From the NCBI GenBank assembly GCA_026387915.1, contig JAPLKS010000005.1, forward strand, positions 206,410 through 270,409: a DNA stretch of 64,000 nucleotides, in the 5' to 3' direction. Below the pieces are notes generated by a model. The model had not been told where the DNA came from and searched no databases. It saw only the letters and a program-made list of their open reading frames with translations. Shown piece by piece: positions 10,235 to 21,222 of the stretch. The stretch comes from Gemmatimonadota bacterium. GTDB lineage: Bacteria > Gemmatimonadota > Gemmatimonadetes > Gemmatimonadales > Gemmatimonadaceae. Numbering within the stretch: the first letter of the stretch is position 1; every line of letters begins with the position of its first letter. The translations under genes were made by a program, and so were the position numbers.

Positions 10235-10561
10235 TCAACGATCGACCTGCCGCACGAGCACCGCCGCCGTCGCGCCGCCGATGCCGTCCCAGGTGAGGTC
10301 GCGCAAACTGAAATCGCGATGATGCGTGAGATCCCACCACTCCTTGCCGACGCCGACCGCCGCGGTCACGCCCGCGGCGCTCCAACTCGCTCGCCCATAG
10401 TCCACACCGCGACTTCGCAATGCCGCATGAGTGCCGCTTTGAATGAGAGCGGACACGGCAAAATGCGCGGCTTTGTCGCGCCCGAACCACGGATCAGGAT
10501 CGTTGACGCGCGGCGGTCCGCCGAACGTCGCAGAAAAAACGAGGACGAGCGGTGGAATCAC
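10235..10561 (-). CDS. YfiM/DUF2279-like small membrane or envelope protein
   Basis: This is a 108-residue reading frame whose GTG start (10561) overlaps the glpK stop in a GTGA junction, which argues for translation by coupling. It has a short hydrophobic N-terminus and the segment DPWFGRDKAAHFAVSALIQ, then GVGKEWWDLTHHRDFSLRDL and a small hydrophobic end. The pattern D-K-x-x-H-F plus K-E-x-x-D matches the YfiM/DUF2279 lipoprotein-like family of unknown function. The longer open frame upstream through glpK is antisense-free overlap of a real kinase gene and is not used. Confidence 0.68.
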   Translation of the reverse strand: MIPPLVLVFSATFGGPPRVNDPDPWFGRDKAAHFAVSALIQSGTHAALRSRGVDYGRASWSAAGVTAAVGVGKEWWDLTHHRDFSLRDLTWDGIGGATAAVLVRQVDR

Positions 10562-12033
10562 TGTGTGTCCCGCGCCCACGACACCGCGGCGCGCACCGCA
10601 CGATGCCAGCCGCCAATGCCTGCCTTGGCGCTCGCACTGCCCTCGCCGGGCAAAAACTTGTGATATTTGCGCGACGCGAGGAACGCGTCTGCCGTGGGCC
10701 ACACGCCGGCCGCGATACCGGCGAGCGCACCGGCGCCCATCGCCGTTGTCTCGATGACATCGGGGCGCTCCACCGGCACACCCAAGACATCGGCCTGATA
10801 CTGCATCAGCCACGAATTCTCGGTGGCGCCGCCATCGACGCGCAGCACGTCCAGCGACGCGCCGCTCGCCGCGCGCATCGCGTGGAGCACATCCGACGTG
10901 CCATAGCACATGGCCTCGAGCGCCGCACGGACGAGGTGCTCGCGCGTCGTACCGCGCGTCAGTCCGACAATCGTACCGCGAGCGTTGGCTTCCCACTCTG
11001 GCGCGCCAAGTCCGGTGAGTGCGGGCACAAAGTAGACGCCGTCGGTCGAGGTCAGCGAGCGCGCCATCGCTTCTGATTCGGACGCGCGCGATACAATTCC
11101 GAGACCGTCACGCAACCATTGCACGGCCGCGCCAGCAATGAAGATGCTCGCTTCCAACGCAAAGTGCGGCTCACCGCGTGGGCCGCAGGCGATCGTGGTG
11201 AGCATCCCGTTGCCGCCGGTGGGGCGCGTGGTGCCGGTGTTCAGCAACAGAAACGCGCCCGTGCCGTACGTGTTCTTACTCATGCCGGCGTTCCAACACC
11301 CCTGCCCAAAGAGCGCCGCCTGTTGATCGCCGGCGACACCGAGAATCGGAATTTCGCGACCGAAGTATTCGGCGTGCGTCACACCAAACGATCCCGACGA
11401 CGGCCGCACCTCGGGCAGAATGGACTCCGGCACTCCGAAGAGCGCGCAGAGCGGCGCACTCCACCGGCCGGCCGAGATATCGTAGAGCATCGTGCGCGAC
11501 GCATTCGTGGGGTCGGTGGCGTGCACCGCACCGTTGGTGAGCTTCCAGATGAGCCAGCTGTCGATCGTGCCAGCGGCGATGTGCTCGAGTCCGCCGTGCG
11601 ACGCATTCAGGCGATGCTCAATCATCCATTCGATTTTCGACGCCGAGAAGTACGGATCCGTGACGAGCCCGGTCGCGGCGTAGATGGCCTCGCGCTGCGG
11701 CGCGAGTGCGGCACAGCGCGCGGCCGTGCGGCGATCTTGCCACACGATGGCGCGTCCGATCGGCACGCCGGTGGCGCGATCCCACAGCAGAACGGTTTCG
11801 CGTTGGTTGGTGATACCAATCGCCTCTGGCTGTAGCCCACTCTGCGCGAGCGCCTCACGCGCCGCTTCGATGGTGCGCGAAAATATTTCTTCGGCGTCGT
11901 GCTCGACCTGTCCTGGCTCCGGAAAGTGCTGCGTAATCTCACGATAACCGCGACCCGCAATGCGGCCATCTTCGGTGATGACGAGGCAGGTGGAGCCGGT
12001 GGTGCCCTGATCAATCGCTAGAACGGAGCGCAT
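10558..12033 (-). CDS. glpK: glycerol kinase
   Basis: GlpK (491 residues) phosphorylates glycerol to glycerol 3-phosphate in the cytoplasm. The N-terminal phosphate-1 motif DQGTTGST is at residues 8-15. Other FGGY-kinase hallmarks are GITNQRETVLLWDRATG, WQDRRTA, DPTNASRTMLYDI and the C-terminal LRVDGGATENSWLMQYQADV. The length matches the family (about 500). No glpF or glpD lies next to it; it follows mtnA by 50 bp and overlaps the YfiM-like gene. Confidence 0.97.
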   Translation of the reverse strand: MRSVLAIDQGTTGSTCLVITEDGRIAGRGYREITQHFPEPGQVEHDAEEIFSRTIEAAREALAQSGLQPEAIGITNQRETVLLWDRATGVPIGRAIVWQDRRTAARCAALAPQREAIYAATGLVTDPYFSASKIEWMIEHRLNASHGGLEHIAAGTIDSWLIWKLTNGAVHATDPTNASRTMLYDISAGRWSAPLCALFGVPESILPEVRPSSGSFGVTHAEYFGREIPILGVAGDQQAALFGQGCWNAGMSKNTYGTGAFLLLNTGTTRPTGGNGMLTTIACGPRGEPHFALEASIFIAGAAVQWLRDGLGIVSRASESEAMARSLTSTDGVYFVPALTGLGAPEWEANARGTIVGLTRGTTREHLVRAALEAMCYGTSDVLHAMRAASGASLDVLRVDGGATENSWLMQYQADVLGVPVERPDVIETTAMGAGALAGIAAGVWPTADAFLASRKYHKFLPGEGSASAKAGIGGWHRAVRAAVSWARDTQ

Positions 12034-12083
12034 CGGGACGGTAGCGGTGAGCGGTGAGGGAGGAACTGCGACGGGAGTCGCCG

Positions 12084-13115
12084 TTAATACGTAAAGGAAT
12101 ATGGCGCGCGATACAGCCCTTTGTCGGTCACGACGGCCGTGACGAGCGCATGCGGCGTCACATCAAATGCTGGATTACGCACGGCGACATCCGGCGGCGT
12201 CACCAGGGTGCCGCCCAGCATGCGCACCTCTGCGGGGTCTCGCTCTTCAATAATTATCGCGTCACCGTGGGGCGTGGCGCGATCCACAGTGGACCATGGG
12301 GCGCAGACGTACATCGGTATACCGTGGAAGTGCGCGGCAACGGCCACCGCATAGGTGCCGATCTTGTTCGCCACGTCGCCGTTGGCGGCGATGCGATCGG
12401 CGCCCACGAGCACAAGGTCGATTTCACCAGCGCGCATGAGGCTCGCCGCCATGCCGTCCGTGAGCACCGTCACCGGCACTCCGGCGCGCTGCAGCTCCCA
12501 CGCCGTGAGTCGCGCACCCTGCAACAGGGGGCGCGTTTCGTCGGCAAAGACATGAATGCGGCGCCCTGCGGCGTGCGCCGCATAGACGGGCGCGAGCGCG
12601 GTACCAATGCCGGCCGTCGCGAGTGCGCCGGCGTTGCAATGCGTGAGCACCCGCGCACCGTCCGGCAGGAGCACCGCCCCGTGCGCGCCAATCGCGGCGC
12701 ACATCGCGCGGTCTTCCTCAAGAATGGCCGTCGCCTCCGCGCGGAGCACCTCAAGGATGCGGGCGGCGGAGTCGTGCCACATCGTGGCAACGCGCGCGAC
12801 CATCCGTTGCATTGCCCACGGCAAGTTCACGGCGGTCGGGCGCGTGGCGGTGAGTTGCGAGGCATACGCCTCCGTCCGAGCGCGAAAGGTGGCTGGGTCC
12901 TCTGCCCCGTGCGGGGCGAGCGCCACGACCAGTCCGAGCGCGGCCGCCACGCCGATGGCCGGCGCCCCGCGCACCGCGAGCGTACGGATGGCATCGCACA
13001 CGTCGTCCAGCGCGGCGAGGTCACGCTCCACATAGGTAGAGGGGAGCCGCCGCTGGTCGATGATGCGCACTGCGGCGCCGCCCGGCGCCCACTGTACCGC
13101 TCGGATGGGTTCCAC
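12084..13115 (-). CDS. mtnA: S-methyl-5-thioribose-1-phosphate isomerase
   Basis: MtnA converts methylthioribose 1-phosphate to methylthioribulose 1-phosphate in methionine salvage. It is related to eIF2B subunits. Key segments are VRGAPAIGVAAALGLV, LTHCNAGALATAG (catalytic Cys), LVGADRIAANGDVANKIGTY (catalytic Asp) and the C-terminal NPAFDVTP. The GTG start at 13115 gives 343 residues and places EPIRAVQW at the family's usual N-terminus. An ATG at 13175 would add 20 residues of atypical sequence and leave almost no divergent promoter. No other methionine-salvage gene is nearby. Confidence 0.93.
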   Translation of the reverse strand: MEPIRAVQWAPGGAAVRIIDQRRLPSTYVERDLAALDDVCDAIRTLAVRGAPAIGVAAALGLVVALAPHGAEDPATFRARTEAYASQLTATRPTAVNLPWAMQRMVARVATMWHDSAARILEVLRAEATAILEEDRAMCAAIGAHGAVLLPDGARVLTHCNAGALATAGIGTALAPVYAAHAAGRRIHVFADETRPLLQGARLTAWELQRAGVPVTVLTDGMAASLMRAGEIDLVLVGADRIAANGDVANKIGTYAVAVAAHFHGIPMYVCAPWSTVDRATPHGDAIIIEERDPAEVRMLGGTLVTPPDVAVRNPAFDVTPHALVTAVVTDKGLYRAPYSFTY

Positions 13116-13140
13116 ACCCCAAACGTATCGCCGGTGCGGT

Positions 13141-13160
13141 GCTGCCGGAATTCCGGCGGC
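13141..13160. repeat. near-perfect 20-bp palindrome between mtnA and the crotonase gene
   Basis: Two 10-bp half-sites (13141-13150, 13151-13160) around GGAATTCC match with one mismatch. If mtnA starts at 13115 this lies in the divergent spacer and could be an operator; if it starts at 13175 it is coding. Confidence 0.35.
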
Positions 13161-13212
13161 GACGGACGCCCGCATCCCCTAGATTTCCACGGTCTCCACC
13201 ACCGACCCGACC

Positions 13213-13992
13213 ATGGCCTACGACTTTCTGCTCCTCGACGTCACCGACCGCATTGCGACGGTCACCGTCAACCGCCCAGACAAACTCAACGCGCTCAACG
13301 ATCAGGTGATGGGCGAGCTGGGGCTGGTCTTTGCCGAGCTCGCCACGCGTGATGACGTCGGCGCCATCATTCTCACGGGCGCGGGCCGAGCGTTCGTGGC
13401 CGGCGCCGATATCGCCGCCCTGGCCCAAGCCAACCCGACGGAGCTCCAAGCGCGCTCGCGTCGCGGACAGACGGTGTTTCGGTCCATCGAGCGCTCGTCG
13501 AAGCCAGTGATCGCGGCCGTCAACGGCTTTGCATTCGGCGGCGGCTGCGAACTCGCCCTCGCCTGCCACATTCGCATCGCGAGTGAGAGCGCAAAGTTCG
13601 CGCTCCCCGAAGTGAAGCTCGGACTCATTCCGGGCTACGGCGGCACCCAACGCCTCCCCCGCCTCATTGGTCGCGGGCCGGCACTCCAGTTGATGCTCAC
13701 CGGCGACGCCATTGATGGCGCCGAGGCATACCGATTGGGAATCGCGAACGCCGTCACCGCGCCAGACGCACTGCTCGCTGCGGCACGCACGATGGCCAGC
13801 ACGATGCTCAAGAATGGTCCGGTGGCGATGGCGCGCGCCATCGAAGTGGTAGACCGCGGACTCGACGGCACCCTCGACGACGGCATCGCCCTCGAGTCGC
13901 AGTTCTTCGGTGCACTCGCCGACACCGCCGATATGCGCGAAGGTACCTCGGCGTTTCTCGCCAAACGCCCCGCCGTATTCGAGGGCAAATAG
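13213..13992 (+). CDS. enoyl-CoA hydratase/crotonase family protein
   Basis: This 259-residue protein is a typical short-chain enoyl-CoA hydratase that adds water to trans-2-enoyl-CoA. The oxyanion-hole segments GRAFVAGADIAAL and NGFAFGGGCELALAC are present. Both catalytic glutamates of hydratases are kept: Glu113 in GGGCELA and Glu133 in LPEVKLGLIPGYGGTQRL. Length and motifs fit beta-oxidation or short-chain (crotonyl) metabolism. The recF start follows the stop by 3 bp, so the metabolic gene leads the replication block, perhaps only by co-transcription. Confidence 0.93.
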   Translation: MAYDFLLLDVTDRIATVTVNRPDKLNALNDQVMGELGLVFAELATRDDVGAIILTGAGRAFVAGADIAALAQANPTELQARSRRGQTVFRSIERSSKPVIAAVNGFAFGGGCELALACHIRIASESAKFALPEVKLGLIPGYGGTQRLPRLIGRGPALQLMLTGDAIDGAEAYRLGIANAVTAPDALLAAARTMASTMLKNGPVAMARAIEVVDRGLDGTLDDGIALESQFFGALADTADMREGTSAFLAKRPAVFEGK

Positions 13993-13995
13993 CGC

Positions 13996-15117
13996 GTGAC
14001 CGATCGCGTGGCCATTGAGACGCTTGAGCTACGCGACTTTCGGAACATCGCGCACGCCACATTGCCGCTCCCACCGGACGGCATCGCGATTGTTGGTGAT
14101 AACGGCCACGGCAAAACGAATTTGCTCGAAGCCATCGCGTATCTGGAACTCCTGCGTTCCATTCGCGGGGTGCGGGACCGCGACCTCGTGCGATTCGGCG
14201 CGGGCGCGTTCTTTATTTCGGCCACGGCCACCGGTACGGCGGCGCATCAGTGCACCGTGGGCGTCGATCGCGCGGGACGAAAGAAGGTCACCCTCGATGG
14301 CGTCGAGACGCCGCGCCTTACCGAAGCGCTTGGCGCAGTGCCCTCCGTAGGATTTTCGCCAGCCGATGTGGCGCTCATTGCCAGCGCGCCAGCGGAACGT
14401 CGTCGATTCATCGACATTGCGCTCGCGCTCACCTCGGCGCCTTATCTGCAAGCGTTGCGGTTGTATCGCGCAGCACTCGCACGCCGCAACGCCGCGCTGC
14501 GCGAGGCAGGGCGCCCCGGTGCCCGCCACTCCTCGGTGGCCGCGTGGGAGCCGGCGCTCGCGCAGCACGGCACCGTGCTCGTGCACGAGCGGCGCGACTG
14601 GGTGCGCACGCACGCCAGCGATTTTGCGCGCTTGTGCGACGCAATCGGCGAACGCGCGCCCATGGCCATCACGTATGCCTCAACCCTCGCCGAGAGTGGT
14701 GACGTGGCTGCCACGCTCACCGCGCAACTCGCCAAAGGACGCGAGCACGACATTCGGCGCGGTGTCACGCACACCGGACCGCACCGCGATGATCTTGCCG
14801 TGACACTCGGCGGGCGTGACTTGCGACTCGTCGGTTCGGCGGGACAGCAGCGCACGGCCGCGATTGCGCTGCGACTCCTCGAGGCCGCCACCTTTCGCGC
14901 GCGCCGCGGCGTGCAGCCGGTGCTCCTGCTCGACGATCCCTTTGCCGAACTCGACAAAGATCGTGCGCGCCGTGTGCTCGCGCTGTTGGAGCACGACGCC
15001 GACGCGGCGCGCGGCCAGACCGTGTTGTGTGTGCCGCGCGAAGATGAAATTCCCGCCGAGTTCACGCGGCTGGAGCGGTGGCACGTGCGTGACGGTGTGT
15101 TTGCGAGGGCCACGTGA
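13996..15117 (+). CDS. recF: RecF, recombination mediator and gap-repair ATPase
   Basis: RecF binds single/double-strand junctions at gaps and helps load RecA with RecO and RecR. The protein is 373 residues from a GTG at 13996. Walker A GDNGHGKT is at residues 34-41. The region RNAALREAGRP is the usual central motif. The ABC signature is VGSAGQQR and Walker B is LLLDDPFAELD. The start is 3 bp after the crotonase stop, and the stop overlaps dciA by 4 bp. It stands in the classic recF-dciA-gyrB order but without dnaA or dnaN in the window. Confidence 0.97.
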   Translation: MTDRVAIETLELRDFRNIAHATLPLPPDGIAIVGDNGHGKTNLLEAIAYLELLRSIRGVRDRDLVRFGAGAFFISATATGTAAHQCTVGVDRAGRKKVTLDGVETPRLTEALGAVPSVGFSPADVALIASAPAERRRFIDIALALTSAPYLQALRLYRAALARRNAALREAGRPGARHSSVAAWEPALAQHGTVLVHERRDWVRTHASDFARLCDAIGERAPMAITYASTLAESGDVAATLTAQLAKGREHDIRRGVTHTGPHRDDLAVTLGGRDLRLVGSAGQQRTAAIALRLLEAATFRARRGVQPVLLLDDPFAELDKDRARRVLALLEHDADAARGQTVLCVPREDEIPAEFTRLERWHVRDGVFARAT

Positions 15118-15425
15118 GCCAGGACAAAAAGAGCAAACCCACACTCATCGCCGACGCGCTGAAAAGTTTTCTGCGCTCGCGTGGACTCGACGTGAAGATT
15201 GAGCGCGCACAGGTGCTCGTGCATTGGGCGCAGCTCGTGGGTCCGCAGATTGCCGAGGTCACGGCACCGAGAACAGTTACCGAAGATGGGACGCTGTTCG
15301 TTGGTGTTCGCACCCACGGATGGATGCAGGAACTGTCGATGCGCGAACGCGAACTTCTTGCTCGCATCAACGCGGATCCCGAGCGCCCCCCCATCCGGCG
15401 CATCCGCTGGGAACTGCTCCGCTAA
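15114..15425 (+). CDS. dciA: DUF721/DciA-like helicase-loading protein
   Basis: A 103-residue basic protein of the DUF721 family. DciA proteins interact with the replicative helicase DnaB and help load it in bacteria without DnaC. The segment VHWAQLVGPQIAEVTAPRTV and the following GTLFVGVRTHGWMQELSM are the family core. The GTG start overlaps the recF stop (GTGA). The recF-DUF721-gyrB order is the one seen in actinobacteria (established knowledge), which supports the assignment. The family's variable C-terminal extension is nearly absent. Confidence 0.85.
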   Translation: MSQDKKSKPTLIADALKSFLRSRGLDVKIERAQVLVHWAQLVGPQIAEVTAPRTVTEDGTLFVGVRTHGWMQELSMRERELLARINADPERPPIRRIRWELLR

Positions 15426-15463
15426 GTCGTTGTATGACAGCGCGTTACGGAGCCGCCTCCCCG

Positions 15464-15492
15464 TTGCGCAATTGGCAGACAATCATTATTAT
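15464..15492 (+). promoter_or_regulatory. candidate gyrB promoter
   Basis: TTGCGC (15464-15469) and TATTAT (15487-15492) are 17 bp apart within a short AT-rich stretch that stands out in this GC-rich DNA. It lies 85 bp upstream of the gyrB ATG. Confidence 0.45.
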
Positions 15493-15495
15493 TAG

Positions 15496-17523
<2,028 letters not shown>

Positions 17524-17543
17524 GCGAGTCAACGAAGCCGCAA

Positions 17544-17590
17544 CGAAACGCAAACGGGGCGCTCCAGTGGAGCGCCCCGTTTGCGTTTCG
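17544..17590. terminator. bidirectional terminator with a perfect 22-bp stem
   Basis: Arms 17544-17565 and 17569-17590 are perfectly complementary around a 3-nt loop (AGT). It sits between the convergent gyrB (+) and the hydrolase gene (-). Confidence 0.8.
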
Positions 17591-17614
17591 CCCAACTCTT
17601 GCACACGCGACGTG

Positions 17615-19027
17615 CTATGGCAGTCGTTTGGCGGTTTGATCGCGACCGTTCTGCCGCATCACCAACGACGTGGCGCGGCCAGATGCGTCTGCGGAGAAGA
17701 TGAGCTGCACATCGGCGACCTTGAAAAAGAACTCCGTGGTGGATTCCGCCCACAGTTGGTTCTTTTCCTGTGCCGTGGGCTGCACCCACAACGCATTGCC
17801 CTCGCGTGTGACGGTGAGGCGAAACGCGGGCGTGATTTCGTAGGTGCCAACGTAGCGGTCGAGAACGTCCGCACTGAGGGTGATGGACTTGCGAAGCCGC
17901 GGTGGCGTGACGACTGGGCTTTGCGCGTCGAGCAGGTGCAATCCGATGTCGTCGACGCCAGTCGAGGTGTTCGATAGCACCACGACGCCAATGTGCCGCG
18001 CAGCGTCGAATCCGGCGAAGGTACGATAGCCCCCCGTTCCGCCATTGTGCCAAACAATCGCGTGGCTATGCGACGCCGTCACATGCCAGTTGAGACCGAT
18101 CTGGGTTGCACCGCCAGCGAGCCGCAGCGGGCGGTGGGCATCATGCATCGCCGCGCCGAGCGGACGGCTGGTGGAGTCGAGATTCGCAGCGAGGTAGCTG
18201 AGCATATCGTCCACGGTCGAGCGAATGGCGCCGGCGCCTGCCAGGGCATCGAGATCCCAGTTCGCAACAACGGCACCGTACGGCTCGTGCCCCGGCGCGA
18301 GACGCCGCCGCATGCCGTCGGTAAGTGTGATCCGCGTGTCGCGCATGCCCAGTGGATCGAGGATGCGCGTGGTCAGCAACGCTTCATATGACTGACCCGC
18401 CTTGAGGGCGAGCGCGTATCCCAGCAGGCCGACGGCAAGGTTGGAATACTCGTACTGTGCACCGATGTCGCGCGGGAGTTCGTAGCCGGAGAGAAAGGCG
18501 TACATGCGCGTCGCATCGTAGTCGGCAAAGGGATTCGCGGGGTCACGCGGCGCAAAGTTTCCAGGCATGCGCGGCAACCCCGACGTATGCGTCGCAAGGT
18601 CGACCAGCGTAATGCGTTTTCCACCGCGCTCGGGGATCTTGGCCGATGCGGGTAACAGGCTCGCCACTGGCTGATCGAGCGTTACTTCACCACGCCGCAC
18701 CATATCGGCGAGCAACGTGCTCGTGAACGTCTTGGTGATGGAGCCGATTTCGAAGACAGATTTGCCGTCGAGCTGTTTGCCGCCGGGGCCGTAGCCGATC
18801 ACGCGCCGGTGACCGTCTGCGTCAATCACGCCCACGACGATGCCGGCATTCCATCCACCATCCACGCGAGCGCGAATGATGGCGCGAATCGCTGAGTCCG
18901 CCGCGACCGATGCCTGCGTCCAACCGATGGTCGGCGCGAGAGCGGTTGCCGCGAGCACCAGAGCCGCGCGCACCAGTGCAGCGCGCACCAGTGCAGCGCG
19001 CAGGGAAGAAAACCGTGGCACCCGCAT
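17615..19027 (-). CDS. serine hydrolase of the beta-lactamase/class C penicillin-binding family
   Basis: An exported 470-residue protein. The ATG at 19027 overlaps the upstream stop (TAATG) and is followed by a signal peptide ending near TIGWTQA. The catalytic motifs are Ser96-Ile-Thr-Lys99, Tyr194-Ser-Asn196 and His-Asn-Gly in VWHNGGTGGY, in the order of class C beta-lactamases, D-aminopeptidases and esterases. A C-terminal beta-rich domain of about 100 residues follows (from about VLDRYVGTYEI), as in many non-resistance homologues. Peptidase or esterase activity is more likely than antibiotic resistance. The signal peptide contains a tandem DNA repeat (separate entry). Confidence 0.88.
   Translation of the reverse strand: MRVPRFSSLRAALVRAALVRAALVLAATALAPTIGWTQASVAADSAIRAIIRARVDGGWNAGIVVGVIDADGHRRVIGYGPGGKQLDGKSVFEIGSITKTFTSTLLADMVRRGEVTLDQPVASLLPASAKIPERGGKRITLVDLATHTSGLPRMPGNFAPRDPANPFADYDATRMYAFLSGYELPRDIGAQYEYSNLAVGLLGYALALKAGQSYEALLTTRILDPLGMRDTRITLTDGMRRRLAPGHEPYGAVVANWDLDALAGAGAIRSTVDDMLSYLAANLDSTSRPLGAAMHDAHRPLRLAGGATQIGLNWHVTASHSHAIVWHNGGTGGYRTFAGFDAARHIGVVVLSNTSTGVDDIGLHLLDAQSPVVTPPRLRKSITLSADVLDRYVGTYEITPAFRLTVTREGNALWVQPTAQEKNQLWAESTTEFFFKVADVQLIFSADASGRATSLVMRQNGRDQTAKRLP
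18967..19003. repeat. 15-bp tandem repeat inside the hydrolase signal peptide
   Basis: Two full copies of GCGCGCACCAGTGCA (18967-18981, 18982-18996) and a partial third encode repeated RAALV units. Since 15 is a multiple of 3, copy-number change would keep the frame and change signal-peptide length. Confidence 0.75.
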
Positions 19028-19257
19028 TAGTTCGCCCCGCCCGTTCCCTGTTTCAGCTGACGACCGAGGGCGACATGCACGCCTACCAAAATCGCGGCGG
19101 GAACGAACATCGCAAGTGAGAGGACCTGCCATCCGAGGGTATCCATGCCGCCTCCCGGAACTTTCCGGAAGAGGACAACGAGTGCGACGTACAGCGCTGC
19201 GATACCGCCTGCTGCTGCCATGGCGCCCATCGACGCCATTTTGCTGAACTTCTCCAT
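19027..19257 (-). CDS. small membrane protein, unknown function
   Basis: This is a 76-residue protein with two hydrophobic segments, about residues 12-30 (AAAGGIAALYVALVVLF) and 44-64 (VLSLAMFVPAAILVGVHVAL), and a short basic/Gly-rich tail. Its stop is fused to the start of the hydrolase gene (TAATG), so both are made from one transcript. I do not recognise the family. It could help anchor or regulate the hydrolase, but that is only suggested by position. Confidence 0.7.
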   Translation of the reverse strand: MEKFSKMASMGAMAAAGGIAALYVALVVLFRKVPGGGMDTLGWQVLSLAMFVPAAILVGVHVALGRQLKQGTGGAN

Positions 19258-19363
19258 AAGATTGCCTCCGCGATGGCCGGAAGATGGCCGCTAACGGAGG
19301 TGCGGCGCAAGCGGCCATCTCGCCGCGTGCGCCGCACGAACAGCTACCCAGTATGCTGGTGCC

Positions 19364-20788
19364 TCAGGCGGCGACGGCCACCATTTCCTGCGCCATGACA
19401 GCGGCCTGAAGCCCTTGTACCACTTGATCGCCAATGGTGGCCACGCTGAATCCTGCGGCGGGGCCGATCAAGCGCATCGGAATCCCCGCATTGAGCGCGT
19501 GCGTGCGTGCGCCAAGCGTTCTCGACTGATTGGAGAACGACGGCACCGTCAATCCTTCCTCGACGCGGGCCACCGCGTGCAGGCGCACCACAGAGGGATC
19601 GCTGATGAACCCGAGCGTCATGAGCGACTCGGCGACCTTCCGCAACGCCTGGTCCGGCGCGACGGGAACACCGCCCCACGCGTATTCGAGCGTCAGGCGC
19701 ATGCGTGATGTGTCTTCTCCGCCGTTGCGGCTTTGATTGGTCACGCAGTACGGGAGCGCCACGCCTGCGGGCACGATCAGCGTGCCCGTGTCGGGTCGGC
19801 GACAGGCGCGCGCATCAATTGTCACGCACGCCACATCGCGTCGCTCACGATCCAGCTTCTCTGGCGGACGGAGTCCTGCGGCGCGGTGGAAGTTCGCGAG
19901 CCCGCCGCCCCACAGGAGCTCGCGCCCCTCGTACACCGTATCGCCCTGGGTCACGGCCACGCCCATCGCGGTCGGCGCGACATTCGTAATGGTCCCCGTG
20001 CGCCACGACACCTGTGGCGACCGTTCGAGTCGCTCGCGGAGTTGCGCGACCATCTGGCCCATGGAGAGCCCTGCCACCACATGGAATGGCGTTGCCGGCA
20101 TCGCCGAACGATCACCCGCAATGCCACGGCGCACGGTCTCGGGCCAATAGAGCGGCATGCCGATGGAACGCGAGTATCGCGCGAGGCTGCGCGGCGCTCC
20201 GTTGGGGCCAATCATCTTTCGCAGGAAAGGCGCGAGAAAACGGTCGTGCAGCGTGCGCCCGTGATTGGCGAGCGAGGCGACCTCGAGGTCGAGTGTATCC
20301 CACAGGCCGTCGGCGTGTTTGTTGCGCGCGTGCATCAACGATTCGCGGTCGGCAGGCAAACTCACGACGTCGGCGAAGATGCGTTCGCGGAGCGCGCCCG
20401 GCAGCATCGACAAGCCGTGAATGTTGGTGTCGCACACAAAATCCGGAACGACGGTCCCGTCATACCAGAGTTCCATCGCCGGCATGCGCACGAGGGGCAG
20501 TTGCAGTTCGTCTTCCACCCATTGGCGCACGATTCCAGCAAAGCGTCCCCAGTCGTTGCGTACATCGGGGTCGTACGTTCGCGGATCATGCGCCGCACAC
20601 AGGTCATCGTGTCCGAACTCGAAGGCCGTGAGCCCGAGGTCGAACGCCAGTCCGTCGGCGCGGATGCCGGCGTGCCGTCCACCCACATGTGAGCCAGACG
20701 TCAGCAACGTGACGGGACGGCCCTGCGACGCAAGCGCGTCAGCCGCGACGAGCGACGCAAGTGCGCCGCCGGCGATGATGGTGTTCAT
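19364..20788 (-). CDS. FAD-dependent oxidoreductase (phytoene desaturase/amine oxidase-like)
   Basis: A 474-residue protein with an N-terminal dinucleotide-binding fold: IIAGGALASLVAADALASQG, then an acidic/basic FAD segment GSHVGGRHAGIRADGLAFDL. The first Gly pattern is a variant (A-G-G-A-L-A) of GxGxxG. The C-terminal GPAAGFSVATIGDQVVQGLQ resembles the FAD-closing motif of this superfamily. A GGAG Shine-Dalgarno lies just upstream of the ATG. The superfamily includes carotenoid desaturases, protoporphyrinogen oxidase and UDP-galactopyranose mutase; the substrate cannot be assigned. Confidence 0.75.
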   Translation of the reverse strand: MNTIIAGGALASLVAADALASQGRPVTLLTSGSHVGGRHAGIRADGLAFDLGLTAFEFGHDDLCAAHDPRTYDPDVRNDWGRFAGIVRQWVEDELQLPLVRMPAMELWYDGTVVPDFVCDTNIHGLSMLPGALRERIFADVVSLPADRESLMHARNKHADGLWDTLDLEVASLANHGRTLHDRFLAPFLRKMIGPNGAPRSLARYSRSIGMPLYWPETVRRGIAGDRSAMPATPFHVVAGLSMGQMVAQLRERLERSPQVSWRTGTITNVAPTAMGVAVTQGDTVYEGRELLWGGGLANFHRAAGLRPPEKLDRERRDVACVTIDARACRRPDTGTLIVPAGVALPYCVTNQSRNGGEDTSRMRLTLEYAWGGVPVAPDQALRKVAESLMTLGFISDPSVVRLHAVARVEEGLTVPSFSNQSRTLGARTHALNAGIPMRLIGPAAGFSVATIGDQVVQGLQAAVMAQEMVAVAA

Positions 20789-21222
20789 GACTTCTCCGTG
20801 AAACGTCCGACAGCGAACGACCTGCGGGTGAACGATTTCAAGCGAGGCGAATCAGACGGGCGCCCCCTGCGGACCAACGTGCAACACACCGGTCACGCGC
20901 CAACGCGGCACGTGTGAGAACGGCGACAAAAATGATCGATATTCATTGAGATGCATTCAGGGCAGAGATTACCCAGTCACCTGCAGCTTTTGCCGATCTG
21001 AGACGACCGGTGGGCGATGACTCAGCCCCGGTGCGCCGATCCACTTGGCGCGGGCGCGGAACGACCGCAGCACCGCTCGCCCACGCGACGCCCACGACCT
21101 GTACGGCCGGAGGCCAACAACGCTCGCGTGAAAACAGGGATTCGCGCATAGGGCTGGTTTGTGAGAGAGTACACAGACCGTATGCGCAGAAACCGTGCCA
21201 CTGAACTGCTCAGTAACCGGTC
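20789..21222. other. 434-bp intergenic region
   Basis: This lies between the oxidoreductase start and the deoA stop, both on the - strand. I see no convincing gene, tRNA or strong terminator. An AT-richer patch around 20925-20965 may hold the oxidoreductase promoter. Short open frames here have no family resemblance or start signals. Confidence 0.5.

Noticed and set aside
17615..19027. Antibiotic-resistance beta-lactamase
   Set aside because: The motifs also fit D-aminopeptidases and esterases, and the added C-terminal domain and context do not suggest resistance.
20943..21204. Small open frames in the oxidoreductase-deoA spacer
   Set aside because: No start signals, no hydrophobic or family pattern, low-complexity composition.
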